Made by a program: the position numbers and the translations under genes. The notes under the pieces were generated by a model. It was not told the DNA's origin and did not search any database. It saw only the letters and a list, made by a program, of their open reading frames with translations. From the NCBI RefSeq assembly GCF_008017455.1, contig NZ_VRTY01000032.1:1-56879 (forward strand): DNA of 56,879 bases. Reading direction: 5' to 3'. How positions within the stretch are numbered: position 1 is the first letter of the stretch; every line of letters begins with the position of its first letter. Shown in pieces: positions 18,358 through 27,688 of the stretch. Source of the DNA: Pontibacter qinzhouensis (lineage in GTDB: Bacteria > Bacteroidota > Bacteroidia > Cytophagales > Hymenobacteraceae).

Positions 18358-18499
18358 TATAATCTGATATTTTACATCTGGCAAAACAAGAAGTTAAAAG
18401 TGCTACTTAAATGTATTTAACTTCTTCCCGGCGCAACGATTAAAAGTGGTAAATGTTAAATAAGGTGTATCAGGTATTGTGCCTGCCGCCACTGCCTTA

Positions 18500-18698
18500 G
18501 CTATCGAACAAATCCCAGTCTTTGGCTTGAGCCGCCCCGTGAGATCCGGTGCCGCCTTTGCGGCAGCCTGAGCGCGAGCGAAGGCAGGAGGGAACGCAAC
18601 GGCGATGGCCAAAGACGAGGCCTCGCTTATATAGGGCCCCTTCCCCAGCCGTGAGCGCTCGGAGCCAAAACTATGAAACAAAACAGCAGGAGGGCACC
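18500..18698 (+). repeat. Long repeat, copy A of an inverted pair
   Basis: The copy starts GCTATCGAAC and includes CCAGTCTTTGGCTTGAG, GTGAGATCCGGTGCCGC, GGCGATGGCCAAAGACGAGG, CGCTCGGAGCCAAAACT and AGAGGGCAC-like sequence at its right end. It is matched, in reverse complement, by 25582-25759, with a central indel. It is GC-rich and non-coding. Confidence 0.85.
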
Positions 18699-18812
18699 GG
18701 ATAGAACAGCAACTAAGTCAGATGGAACCCCCTCTTCAAAAAAAAGTAGAGCAACACAGATGCCCCTTACTATTAGTTTATCTTGATAATATCTATAGCC
18801 TATCTAAACAAC

Positions 18813-21800
18813 CTACTGTACCGCCAGATCATAAAAACTCACATTCTCAGCCTCAGACGAGATAATCCGGATTCTATAATATCCTGCATTTATCATACTG
18901 CCGGTGGTGCTGTTTATGTAATTCCACTTGGTTGGGCGTGTAGGTGTAAACTCAACAGCTTCCTCTTTCATCAAAGTACCATCTATTGCTAATAATTGCA
19001 ATTTACCTTTAAACTCTCGTTCGTGGGGGTTATGATAGCGTACTTCCAGCGCGTAAATATCAGCCACGCCTACCTCAAAATCGAACTCTACCACATTGGT
19101 TTCTGAAGCTGATTTAAAAGTTACGGTCGCTTTTTTATTTACCTCGTCTACTATCTGCGTTGGGCCAGCTGTTTCTCCAGGTTTGGCATTGTAGCGGGCG
19201 GTGGTTTTGAGGTCGTAGGCCGGATCTATGTTGGCTGCTTTGGTTACGGCTACGGCATACATAGCGGCGCTTCCTTTGGAGATGCTGCCATTGTTGCCTA
19301 AGCTAACGGTGGCTCCAGCCTGGAAACGCTTTTTGTAAACCTGGAAACGGTTGCCTTCGTCCTTCGTGTTCTGCATAAAGCTTTTGGTGTCTTCGTAATC
19401 TTTCAGCCAGGCTGGCTTTTGTGTGATACGTGCATCGATGCCTACAAAAACATCAGCCTCAGCACTTACCACAAACTGCGCTATGTTGGCGCCTGCCGCT
19501 GCTTTTACAGATGCCGGAGTCTGGAGCCACTCAGCGCCATACCAATCAGAAGGCAGGGAGATAAAAGCAGTTTCTGAACCTGCATACGGTTTGTTGCCTG
19601 TACCCAGCCAGGTATGTGCCGACCAGTTTTTTGCAGCGGCTTTGTCTGTTACCGTCAGGTTTTGGATTAAAGCAGGAGAGGGGGCAGCCGCCTTAAGAGC
19701 AGGATTGGCAGAAGAAATGGCAATACCTGAAATCAGTGCCTGGCCCGCAGTTACCCGCGGAAAAGAAATAACCAGTTGCCCGCCTGTTACGGTTGCGGTT
19801 ACTGTTTTCTTCAGAGCCCCGTCGTGTCCAACTTCTTTCCAGATATCCAGGTTCTCAATTACGGTCTGGTCGTTTATGGCTACATCGAACAAGCGCCAGC
19901 CGGTGCAGTCGAGTCCGCCACCTGTTCCTAACCACGGCTCCGTGAAATAAAGCTCCACCTGGTACTCGCCATCCGGCACCGGAAACTCATACCGAAGCTT
20001 GTCGAGGCCATAGCGGAACTGCTGGAAAAGTGGCCACTCGGTTGTTCCGTTTATCGGGTCGTAGGTGCGGCGTTGGCTGGCAAAGAAAGGAGGTAAGTCC
20101 GTGAAATCATCTGTCCAGGATACGGAGCCCCAGGTGTTGGCTGTTGTCTTATGCACATCGGCCGACCAGGTATTGCCGGTGGCATCGGTATAAGCCGGGC
20201 CACCACAGTTCACGCGGTACAGGTAGTTCTGACTGGCCGCAGCTGCCGTAAGTGGCTTCGCATCTTTCAGGAAGGCCTTGAAGTTAGGAGCTTGTGGCAA
20301 GTGGTTCAGCACGATATAATCTTTAGCTACTTGCTTGCCGTTTACATAACCCACTGCATAGAGCACGTTGTAAGTAATGTCTGCTCCGTTCCAGGTAAAG
20401 TGCGCTCCTTTGCCTTCCGGACGTTTTTTCTTGCCCAGCGAACGGGTATTTACATCGTTAAACAACTCCACTTCATCGCAGTTAGAATAAACTACAATAC
20501 CGTCTTTTTTGCCCGGTTTTATCCAGCGGTCGGGCCAGGTGTGGGAGGCAATGTAAACCATCGGCTCGGTTTCTTTGAGCGCGTAGTTAGATCGGAACAT
20601 GTAGTACACATCCAGCGGCTCCTCCCATGGCGTAAGCGTTCCTTTATAGTTTACCGGCCCAATGCGGTCCAGTTCGCGGAGACCTTCGCCGCCCTGCACG
20701 CGGCCGGGGTTGTCGTGCGAGGTAAAGAGCCAGAAGTAGTGGCCGGAGGTATTGTCGCGCACCGATTCTGCCAGCCGCACTTTCATTTCCATGAGCTGTG
20801 TCATGCGATCTTCGCTCACAACGCCATTCTGGTCAAACTCGCCTTCGGTATGCAGGTCGAGGGTACGCCAGGCACCATACTCGCCGATCAGGACCTGCCG
20901 CTGCATGTCTTCGTGATACAGGCTTGGGTTGCCGCCATAGGTGCCGGTCCAGTTCTGGGGCACATCCCAATCGGTGCCGCTACCACCGTTGCAGGTCGTT
21001 ACAACGCGGCGTGTTGTCCAGCCAGCCGGGTCGAGTTGCCGGATCAGTTCAGTGCACTCTCTTGAGAACTCTTCCGACAGCTTGCTTTCGTTCTGCAGCC
21101 CCCACATCACCACCGACGGACTGTTGCGGCGCTCCCGCACCCAGTCTACCAGCAGCTTTTTAAAGTTCTCTTTAAATTCAGGAGTATCATACCATACGTG
21201 TGCCGAAATCTGGGTCCAGAGCAGAACGCCAAGTTCATCCCAATGCTGTTGGTAACGCAGGTTGTGCGGTTGGTGTGCATCGCGGAACGAGTTAAAGCCG
21301 GCTGCTTTCATCTGCATGACCCGCGACTTTATCTGCTCTGCGCTAAAAGCATGACTCTGGCCGATGAGGTGTTCATATTCTGCCACACCGTTAATAAACA
21401 CCGGTTTGCCGTTCAGGAAAAAGCGTTTATCGTTGTCGTTTCGGGCAACTGGCCAGCTGATCCACCTGATGCCGTATGGTGTACTGAGTTGATCAATAGT
21501 TTTGTTTTTCTCTACCACCTCCGTTACCAGCGTGTATAAATAAGGGTCTTCAACCGACCAAAGATGCGGATTGTTGATAACCGGAGGCCTCTGGCTGATT
21601 ATCGCCATTTTACCTGCCTGAATTTTCGACTTCGATTTAGATTCGGCCACCGTTTTACCCGACTTATCCACAAGTCGGTTGATAACTGTTACCGTTTTGT
21701 ATTTGCTGCCGTAGTTTTTGACCTCTGTGTTGATGTTGAGTTGGGCAGATTTCTCCGAGATGGTGGAGTCGTTCCAGATATGCACGCCAAATGGCTCGAT

Positions 21801-22445
21801 TCGTACCGGGTCTGTCACGATCAGGTGCACCGGCCGGAAGATTCCCATCGGTTGCGAACCTTCGGAAAATCCCCGCTCATCGGAGCAGCCGCCACACACC
21901 CAGGGCAAATCCTTTATCTCGGCCGGATGGTCGGCGCGAACAGCCAGGAGGTTTTCTTTCTTGTCGAGTAGAATGGCATCTGTAACATCTAAGGTAAAGG
22001 TGGTGCGGCCGCCGGCATGGTAACCGACCTGCTTCCCGTTTAGCCAGACTGTAGCGTAGGAGCCAACGCCTTCAAAATAGAGGAAATAGCGCTGCCCTTT
22101 TTTCTGGGGCTCCACCTGAAACGTTTTGCGGTACCAGGCATAGCCGTGCCGGTTGCCGTGGCGCATACGGCGGTAGCCTTCGTAGCCATCCCAGTTGTGC
22201 GGCACATCTACTTTCTTCCAATTTTTTGTGGCGTAAGTTGGCTGTTCAAAACCCTGGTAAGCATGTATATTTTTGTCGTCGGCAATAGAATGCCAGCCTT
22301 TGTCGAGCGAAATATCCTGGCGAACTTCTGATTGTGCCTTGGCAGTAAAAGCCATGCACAAAGCCAGAAGCAGCAACAAGATTTGTGCTTTTACCTTTTT
22401 GTTTAATGATAGAATAGATGCTACTGAAAAATGTAAAACTCTCAT
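18813..22445 (-). CDS. GH2-family glycoside hydrolase with malectin-like domain
   Basis: This 1210-residue secreted enzyme (signal peptide to about 38, CMAFTAKAQ) has a GH2 jelly roll (about 45-210), Ig-like domain (about 215-330), TIM barrel (about 330-640), then extra beta domains: a malectin-like carbohydrate-binding domain (about 775-945, YRVNCGGPAYTD and DGEYQVELYFTEPWLG) and a C-terminal beta-sandwich. The acid/base is Glu453 in WGLQNES and the nucleophile is Glu522 in LIGEYGAW. The usual SHYP segment reads FRDAHQPHN, which marks a distinct subgroup. Beta-galactosidase or glucuronidase activity is possible. The GH95 gene lies directly upstream, 177 bases away. Confidence 0.88.
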   Translation of the reverse strand: MRVLHFSVASILSLNKKVKAQILLLLLALCMAFTAKAQSEVRQDISLDKGWHSIADDKNIHAYQGFEQPTYATKNWKKVDVPHNWDGYEGYRRMRHGNRHGYAWYRKTFQVEPQKKGQRYFLYFEGVGSYATVWLNGKQVGYHAGGRTTFTLDVTDAILLDKKENLLAVRADHPAEIKDLPWVCGGCSDERGFSEGSQPMGIFRPVHLIVTDPVRIEPFGVHIWNDSTISEKSAQLNINTEVKNYGSKYKTVTVINRLVDKSGKTVAESKSKSKIQAGKMAIISQRPPVINNPHLWSVEDPYLYTLVTEVVEKNKTIDQLSTPYGIRWISWPVARNDNDKRFFLNGKPVFINGVAEYEHLIGQSHAFSAEQIKSRVMQMKAAGFNSFRDAHQPHNLRYQQHWDELGVLLWTQISAHVWYDTPEFKENFKKLLVDWVRERRNSPSVVMWGLQNESKLSEEFSRECTELIRQLDPAGWTTRRVVTTCNGGSGTDWDVPQNWTGTYGGNPSLYHEDMQRQVLIGEYGAWRTLDLHTEGEFDQNGVVSEDRMTQLMEMKVRLAESVRDNTSGHYFWLFTSHDNPGRVQGGEGLRELDRIGPVNYKGTLTPWEEPLDVYYMFRSNYALKETEPMVYIASHTWPDRWIKPGKKDGIVVYSNCDEVELFNDVNTRSLGKKKRPEGKGAHFTWNGADITYNVLYAVGYVNGKQVAKDYIVLNHLPQAPNFKAFLKDAKPLTAAAASQNYLYRVNCGGPAYTDATGNTWSADVHKTTANTWGSVSWTDDFTDLPPFFASQRRTYDPINGTTEWPLFQQFRYGLDKLRYEFPVPDGEYQVELYFTEPWLGTGGGLDCTGWRLFDVAINDQTVIENLDIWKEVGHDGALKKTVTATVTGGQLVISFPRVTAGQALISGIAISSANPALKAAAPSPALIQNLTVTDKAAAKNWSAHTWLGTGNKPYAGSETAFISLPSDWYGAEWLQTPASVKAAAGANIAQFVVSAEADVFVGIDARITQKPAWLKDYEDTKSFMQNTKDEGNRFQVYKKRFQAGATVSLGNNGSISKGSAAMYAVAVTKAANIDPAYDLKTTARYNAKPGETAGPTQIVDEVNKKATVTFKSASETNVVEFDFEVGVADIYALEVRYHNPHEREFKGKLQLLAIDGTLMKEEAVEFTPTRPTKWNYINSTTGSMINAGYYRIRIISSEAENVSFYDLAVQ

Positions 22446-22501
22446 GAATGAAATTAGTGAGACTACTTAATGTGATTAATTTTTGCCCCGGCTACCGCAC
22501 A

Positions 22502-22590
22502 AACCTCGCAGCGTCTTTCAGACCTGCGAGCGTTTTGGAGGCTACGACGCTTTGGGTAAATTTTCTGGCTGAGGCTCAGATACTCCCAAG
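22502..22590. repeat. Short repeat with ACCTCGCAGCGTCT
   Basis: ACCTCGCAGCGTCT and an adjacent AGACCTGCGAGCG recur around 22502-22535, with a partial reverse copy (GACGCTATGAGGTCT) near 22600. A related copy is at 36464-36500. These look like a small interspersed repeat between genes. Confidence 0.5.
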
Positions 22591-22622
22591 TCTGGAAGAC
22601 GCTATGAGGTCTTGATACAGCT

Positions 22623-25466
22623 CTAAATCTGCTTCAGCTCTTTGTTTAGCTTATAAGTCTTTCCTTTCTGAGTATCGAAGCTGATGGTTTTGCCACCATA
22701 CCTTACCACACATTTGTTACCGGCTAAGGATGTTACCTCCAGGTTCTGCAGTTGGCCATTGGCCCATTTCAGGTTTAATTCATAGCCTCCTCTGGCCCTG
22801 ATTCCTTTTATCTCTCCCTCTGGTAAAGCTTTTGGCAAAGCTGGCAGAATGTCGATGGCACCATCGTGGCTCTGCACCAGCATTTCGGCAATACCTACTG
22901 CTCCGCCCATGTTACCATCTATCTGAAAGGGCGGGTGCGCATCGAAGAGGTTAGGGTAGGAGCCTCCTCCCTTTGCTGCCGGATGAATGAGCATGTTCAC
23001 CATTTTGTAGGCGTGGTCGCCATCCAGGAAGCGGCTCCAGAAGTTCAGTTTCCAGGCAAGGCTCCAGCCGGTGCCTTCGTCGCCACGCATCAGCAGCGAT
23101 TGTTTCGCCGCCTTCATCATATCCGGGTTCTTCTGCCAGGTAATGTCGTTGCCCGGGTGCATGCCCCACAGGTGCGACACGTGGCGGTGCTTGTTATCCG
23201 GGTCATCGATGTCCTGTAACCACTCCTGCAACTGCCTGTGCTTGCCAATCTGGTTGGGCGCAATCTTCGGCCACATTTCTTTTAGTTTGTTCCGAAAGGC
23301 AGCATCGGTATCTAGTGCTTCACTGGCTGCTATTGTTTTCTGGAAAAGGCTGCGAACTAATTGGTGATCCATGGTAGGACCGGCTACCAAACCACCGTTT
23401 TCAGGAGAGTTGGAAGGCGTACTGATCAGCCAGCCTGTTTTAGGGTCTTCTACCAGGAAATCTACAAAGAATTCGGCTGCTCCCTTCATAACAGGGTAGG
23501 CACGTTCTTTCAAAAACTCTTTATCTTGTGTGTACTCGTAGCGGTCCCAGAGGTGGTGGCTCAGCCAGGCACCTCCGCCAACCCAAACACCGTGGTTAGA
23601 TGAGTTGATAGGGGCAGTGCCGCGCCACAGATCAGTATTATGGTGCATTACCCAACCACGTGCGTTGTAATGGGCTTTGGCTGTAACCTTCCCTCTTTCC
23701 GCAAGTTCATCCACCATGTCGAACAGGGGCTCGTGCATAGGCGAGAGGTTGAGCGGTTCTGCCGGCCAGTAAATCATTTCTACGTTGATGTTAGTGGTGT
23801 ACTTGCTTCCCCAGGGTGGCACCAGCATATCGTTCCAGATGCCTTGTATGTTGGCCGGGTGTGTGCCGGGGCGTGAGCTGGAGATAAGCAGGTAACGACC
23901 ATATTGCAGGTACAGCGGCACCATAGAGGGGTCGGAGGACGTTGAGAACTTTGCAATACGCTCGTTGGTAGGTAAATCGGCATTGGCCGTATGAGGCGTA
24001 TGAAAGGTGAGGGTGTTAAAATAGCCCTGGTATTCTTTTACATGCTCCGTTTTTACCTGTTCGTAAGTGGCGTTTTGCACTGTTCGTAAAGCTTGCCGAC
24101 AGACTTCTTCCGGGTTGCCTGAAACATCGTCGAAGCGTACAAAGTTGGTGCCTGCCGTCAGGTAAAGCGTGGCTTCGTCGGCTCCTGTAATGGTTATTTT
24201 ATCGTCGGTAACAGTTATTTTTCCACCTTTGGTTTTGGCGTTCAGAAAGCTTTCGCCGCGCAAGGCACCACTTTTCACCTGCAGGCTCAGCCCCAGTGTT
24301 TGGGCATCTATTTTGCGGGTAGATGATCTCTTATGAGGACTGCTTAGTGAAGTTTCGAACGTAATCTGCCCTGGCTTACTGGCTTTCAGGTGCACCGCCA
24401 CTACCTGGTTGGGGGCACTGGCAAAATACTCCCGCGTAAACTCTACACCGTTGGCGGTATATGTCGTGCGGGAAATCGCCTGCTGAATATCCAGCTCACG
24501 TCTGTAATTGCTGGCATTTTCGTGTCCTTTAAAATCAAGCCAAAGGTCTCCGAAGGCCTGGTACGATGCCTGAAAAGCGGGCACGGCAGGTGGCATGTCG
24601 TCCTGAATCCAGTATTTCCAGGGCTTGGTGTTTAGCGGAATCAGGTTCTTCTCAGGTTCCGGGTCGCCTTCGGAGTAAATCGATAGCGGAATATTGCCAA
24701 ACTTATGCCCGATAATACCGCCCTTGTCGAAGTAATTGAGCACCTGCACGGCAATCTGGTTTTTTCCTTTCTTCAGGAGTTTAGCCGGAATAACATAGCG
24801 TCTGTGGTTGCCGATGCCGGTAGTGGTGCCCACTAACTCGCCGTTTACAAAAGTAAAGTCTTCGTCGCGGATGCGGCCTAGTTCCAGCTTCAGGTCTTTG
24901 CCTTTCCACTTTTTAGGAAGCTCAAAGGTAGTTCTGAACCAAACGGCTCCGTCCATGCCTTCCATGCCGGCTATATCGGTGCTTTCCCAGCCTTGTTCGG
25001 TCGGGAGTGTCATTTCTTTCCATTGGCTGTCGTTGAATTTTGGTTGTGCGGGTGAGGCAGGTTGTTTCTGAAGCGCTTTTACTTTCTCTACCCACGCTCC
25101 CTGATCGCCATCTTCGTTGCTTTTCAGGCTCATGAAATGCTCCTGCGCCAGTTTTTCGGCTTCTTTCTGTTTGCCTTCAGCTAATAATTTTCTTAGTTCG
25201 GGCAGGTATTGGGCGGCTCCCTGGCGGGCATATTCGCGTGGCTCTCCGGTCCAGAGGGTTTCTTCATTAAATTGAATGCGGTCTTTTTCTACGCCGCCAT
25301 ATACCATGGCAGCCAGGCGGCCATTGCCAAGTGGCAAGGCATCTGTCCACTCTTTAGAAGGCGTGTTGTACCATAGGGTTAGATCGTTTTTGCTTTCTTG
25401 CTTTTGGTTGAAGGCAAACAACGTAAGGAGGAGAAAACAAAGTACTACAAAGCTTTTGGCTTTCAT
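22623..25466 (-). CDS. GH95-family alpha-L-fucosidase/alpha-L-galactosidase
   Basis: This 947-residue secreted enzyme should remove terminal alpha-L-fucose or alpha-L-galactose. The N-terminal beta domain starts LTLWYNTPSKEWTDALPLGNGRLAAMVYGG, the GH95 hallmark. The (alpha/alpha)6 barrel carries HHNTDLW (Asn610), STPSNSPENGG (Glu689, likely general acid) and HRHVSHLWGMHPG. About 130 residues (roughly 135-265) with GAVWFRTTFELPKKWKG and FVNGELVGTT resemble a galactose-binding jelly roll inserted after the first domain. GH95 members in gut Bacteroides act on xyloglucan, mucin and rhamnogalacturonan-II; the pectic context favours L-galactose or L-fucose on a pectin side chain (inference). Confidence 0.9.
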   Translation of the reverse strand: MKAKSFVVLCFLLLTLFAFNQKQESKNDLTLWYNTPSKEWTDALPLGNGRLAAMVYGGVEKDRIQFNEETLWTGEPREYARQGAAQYLPELRKLLAEGKQKEAEKLAQEHFMSLKSNEDGDQGAWVEKVKALQKQPASPAQPKFNDSQWKEMTLPTEQGWESTDIAGMEGMDGAVWFRTTFELPKKWKGKDLKLELGRIRDEDFTFVNGELVGTTTGIGNHRRYVIPAKLLKKGKNQIAVQVLNYFDKGGIIGHKFGNIPLSIYSEGDPEPEKNLIPLNTKPWKYWIQDDMPPAVPAFQASYQAFGDLWLDFKGHENASNYRRELDIQQAISRTTYTANGVEFTREYFASAPNQVVAVHLKASKPGQITFETSLSSPHKRSSTRKIDAQTLGLSLQVKSGALRGESFLNAKTKGGKITVTDDKITITGADEATLYLTAGTNFVRFDDVSGNPEEVCRQALRTVQNATYEQVKTEHVKEYQGYFNTLTFHTPHTANADLPTNERIAKFSTSSDPSMVPLYLQYGRYLLISSSRPGTHPANIQGIWNDMLVPPWGSKYTTNINVEMIYWPAEPLNLSPMHEPLFDMVDELAERGKVTAKAHYNARGWVMHHNTDLWRGTAPINSSNHGVWVGGGAWLSHHLWDRYEYTQDKEFLKERAYPVMKGAAEFFVDFLVEDPKTGWLISTPSNSPENGGLVAGPTMDHQLVRSLFQKTIAASEALDTDAAFRNKLKEMWPKIAPNQIGKHRQLQEWLQDIDDPDNKHRHVSHLWGMHPGNDITWQKNPDMMKAAKQSLLMRGDEGTGWSLAWKLNFWSRFLDGDHAYKMVNMLIHPAAKGGGSYPNLFDAHPPFQIDGNMGGAVGIAEMLVQSHDGAIDILPALPKALPEGEIKGIRARGGYELNLKWANGQLQNLEVTSLAGNKCVVRYGGKTISFDTQKGKTYKLNKELKQI

Positions 25467-25581
25467 GCGGTTTGGGTTAAAGTAAAATCAGTGGAGCATC
25501 TGTAAACAGATGTCGCTGTTAACAAAAGTGATATAAGACTTAGGGCAAAGGGTTCTAATGCATTGAAAGCTGCTTGATCCA

Positions 25582-25759
25582 GTGCCCTCTTGCCGTATTG
25601 TTTCATAAGTTTTGGCTCCGAGCGTTCACGGCCGCGGGGCCTCGTCTTTGGCCATCGCCGCTGCGTTCCCTCCTTGCTCCGCTAAAGCTGCGCATGCCGC
25701 TTAAGCGGCACCGGATCTCACGAGGCAGCTCAAGCCAAAGACTGGAAAAGTTCGATAGC
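25582..25759 (-). repeat. Long repeat, copy B of an inverted pair
   Basis: In reverse complement it matches 18500-18698 over most of its length, including CCAGTCTTTGGCTTGAG, GTGAGATCCGGTGCCGC and GGCGATGGCCAAAGACGAGG. The middle differs (GCTTAAGCGGCATGCGC against GCCTTTGCGGCAGCCTG). The pair brackets the GH2 and GH95 genes. Confidence 0.85.
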
Positions 25760-25871
25760 CAATGGTAATTACTTACACTCTGATACTCCTATTAATTCAT
25801 ATAATGAGCAAAAGCAATTAGAGCTTTTAACATTTAAGCCATTTAACTATTCAACAATCAACAGACAATCT

Positions 25872-25930
25872 AATTATTTTAATGAAAATGGCCTTCCAAA
25901 GGCTTTTTTAGCTTTTTAAGGTCAAGGGTT
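25872..25930 (-). repeat. Dispersed 57-bp repeat, copy R9
   Basis: Read on the minus strand: AACCCTTGACC, GCCTTTGGAAGGCC, ATTTTCATT and AAATAATT. It lies about 70 bases after the stop of the DUF5060 gene and about 400 bases before the GH95 start, pointing with both. Confidence 0.85.
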
Positions 25931-26002
25931 ACTTCAGTTTTATTACAGATTAAATTGTCGTTTTAAGAATCTGGCAGCCATAATTTCTAATTTGGCGCAG
26001 CC

Positions 26003-27646
26003 CTACGGTTCTACTTCATCTGTTAGCTCGTTTCGCTTTATGGTTTCTTTTGTATCGTTCAACTTTCCGGTATCTACCTGCTGAATCCGGAGCGCGATGT
26101 ATGGTTTGTTTGGAAGCTTTATTTTCGTGTTTTTCTTATCCCTGTACTTGTAGCGGTTCACTTCTTCTACTTCAAAAACCTGCTTTAGTGGAGTAACCGT
26201 CATGTTCCAGGCATCTATAATATCTACCTTAAACTTCATGCCGGGTTTTAAGGCATCGTCTGGCAGTTCAAAAGTCCAGTTTTTGGGTGTGTCTTTACCG
26301 AAGTAGTAGAGGTAATACTCGCCGTACTTGCCGGCGGCGTTCATCAGGTAGTATTGGTCCAGCGGGTTCAGTCCTTCTTTTGGTCCCTGTTCCACCACCT
26401 CTTTCAGGAAAGCAATGCGTTTAGGGCTGGTGCCGGAGAGGGTGCCGCCATTCGAGATCCAGCCTTCTTCTGTAGCCTCGCCGTGGGTGGCGTAGGAGCC
26501 GCCAACATAAGCAATCCAGAAACGATCTACCATCTCCTCGCCGGTTAATTGTCCCCAGCGCCGGCTTACGTTGCCTTCGTAGTTAATTTCGTCGTGCACA
26601 ATAGGTTTGCGGTATATGTCGCGCAGGAGCGGCGACACACCAAAGGCCTTCACGGCATTGTAATACTGCAGGCTCACATGCGTTACCCAAGGCTTGGAGT
26701 AATCGTACAACTTATCGGCATTATGGATGGAGCGCAGGTGTTGGTACGGGTCGTTTTTCTCCACTACCTGGAACAACTGATCCCAGTCTTCCTGCGAGAG
26801 GTGGCGCATAAAGCTGTTCTCGTTGGCCAAACTCCACCAGATGTTGCGGTAGGCACCGAACCGGGCAATGATATAGCGGATAAAGCGCTCGTTCGTCTCC
26901 ATGTCCATTTTGTCGAAACCCCAGGCACCATCGTAAGGGCGCAGCAAAATAAAGTCGGCCTCTATACCTAATGCCCGTAACCGCTCTACACATAGCTCCA
27001 GGTGCTTAAAGTAGTCGGTATTGAAGCGGGAGAAATCCCAGTTTTCTTTACTGGTACCCTCAAACGGAAACTGTGTTAGCTTGAGCGGCCCCTCCACATA
27101 TTTTGGTTTAAAAGGCGGAATAGCCAGGAAACGCGCCTTGTTAAAAGGCGAGTTCTTCAGGGTTTCGATGGTTTGGTCCTGCCGCTCTTTGGGGTTGTAG
27201 GGCCACTCGTAAATAGTAGTGCCGAAAGGAAAATAGGGAGTGCCATCTTCGTAGGCAAAGTGGTACTGCGCGCGCACCCGTACCGGACCATGGTTACCGG
27301 CCGCGGCAGGCGTGCACACAAAAGAACCTTTTTTGCCGTTTAGCACCTCATGGCGGCTCCGGGTTTCATACGTCCAGGTGCCTTCGGTGTCGGGCATAAA
27401 ACGCACTTTGTAGGTGCCGTTGCCATCGTAAAAGCCATCCGGGGTAAAGGTTTTGTCGCCTTGCTTAAAAGTAGCTGTGAGCGGTACTTGTATAAACGGA
27501 TTTCCGGCCGATGGGCCTTGCAGCGTCAGCTCAAAAACATCCCACCGCTCTACCTGCTGGCCCTGAACAGGTTTATCCTGGGCAGCAACAGAGCCGGCCA
27601 GGATAAACAGCATTATCAATGAAAAAATAAAAGCTTTTTGACGCAT
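26003..27646 (-). CDS. DUF5060/DUF4038-type secreted glycoside hydrolase
   Basis: This 547-residue protein has a signal peptide (LIMLFILAGSVAAQ) and an N-terminal beta-sandwich (about 25-110, WDVFELTLQGPSAGNPF and YKVRFMPDTEGTWTYET, the DUF5060 pattern), then a TIM barrel of the DUF4038 type with YFPFGTTIYEW, WWSLANENSFM (likely acid/base Glu near residue 280) and RKPIVHDEINYEG (likely nucleophile near 355), and a small C-terminal beta domain. Related enzymes act on plant cell-wall glycans, but the substrate is not known to me. I placed the start at ATG 27646 (MRQKAFIF); a TTG four codons upstream is possible. The GH28 gene ends 43 bases upstream, implying an operon. Confidence 0.82.
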   Translation of the reverse strand: MRQKAFIFSLIMLFILAGSVAAQDKPVQGQQVERWDVFELTLQGPSAGNPFIQVPLTATFKQGDKTFTPDGFYDGNGTYKVRFMPDTEGTWTYETRSRHEVLNGKKGSFVCTPAAAGNHGPVRVRAQYHFAYEDGTPYFPFGTTIYEWPYNPKERQDQTIETLKNSPFNKARFLAIPPFKPKYVEGPLKLTQFPFEGTSKENWDFSRFNTDYFKHLELCVERLRALGIEADFILLRPYDGAWGFDKMDMETNERFIRYIIARFGAYRNIWWSLANENSFMRHLSQEDWDQLFQVVEKNDPYQHLRSIHNADKLYDYSKPWVTHVSLQYYNAVKAFGVSPLLRDIYRKPIVHDEINYEGNVSRRWGQLTGEEMVDRFWIAYVGGSYATHGEATEEGWISNGGTLSGTSPKRIAFLKEVVEQGPKEGLNPLDQYYLMNAAGKYGEYYLYYFGKDTPKNWTFELPDDALKPGMKFKVDIIDAWNMTVTPLKQVFEVEEVNRYKYRDKKNTKIKLPNKPYIALRIQQVDTGKLNDTKETIKRNELTDEVEP

Positions 27647-27688
27647 GGTTGGGTCCAAAGGCCTGTTAATGTATGTGAATTTTTCTTT

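Larger units (their letters stand above)
17773..18812. other. Repeat-rich 1-kb intergenic region
   Basis: No gene is supported in these 1040 bases. They hold repeats R7 (17810-17868) and R8 (18299-18357), an 11-bp perfect hairpin (18073-18100), GGCCCCTTCCCC words near 18130-18180, and copy A of the long inverted repeat (18500-18698). The ORFs at 18029-18273 and 18403-18681 lie on these repeats and look spurious. Confidence 0.6.
25467..26002. other. Intergenic region between GH95 and DUF5060 genes
   Basis: This 536-base gap holds copy B of the long inverted repeat (25582-25759) and repeat R9 (25872-25930). No CDS is supported. Confidence 0.55.

Noticed and set aside
18403..18681. 92-codon minus-strand ORF rich in Ala and Ser
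   Set aside because: It translates copy A of the long inverted repeat; copy B has no matching open frame, so it is unlikely to be coding.
20151..21065. 304-codon plus-strand ORF inside the GH2 gene
   Set aside because: Antisense to a GH2 enzyme with intact catalytic residues; no signal or start context.
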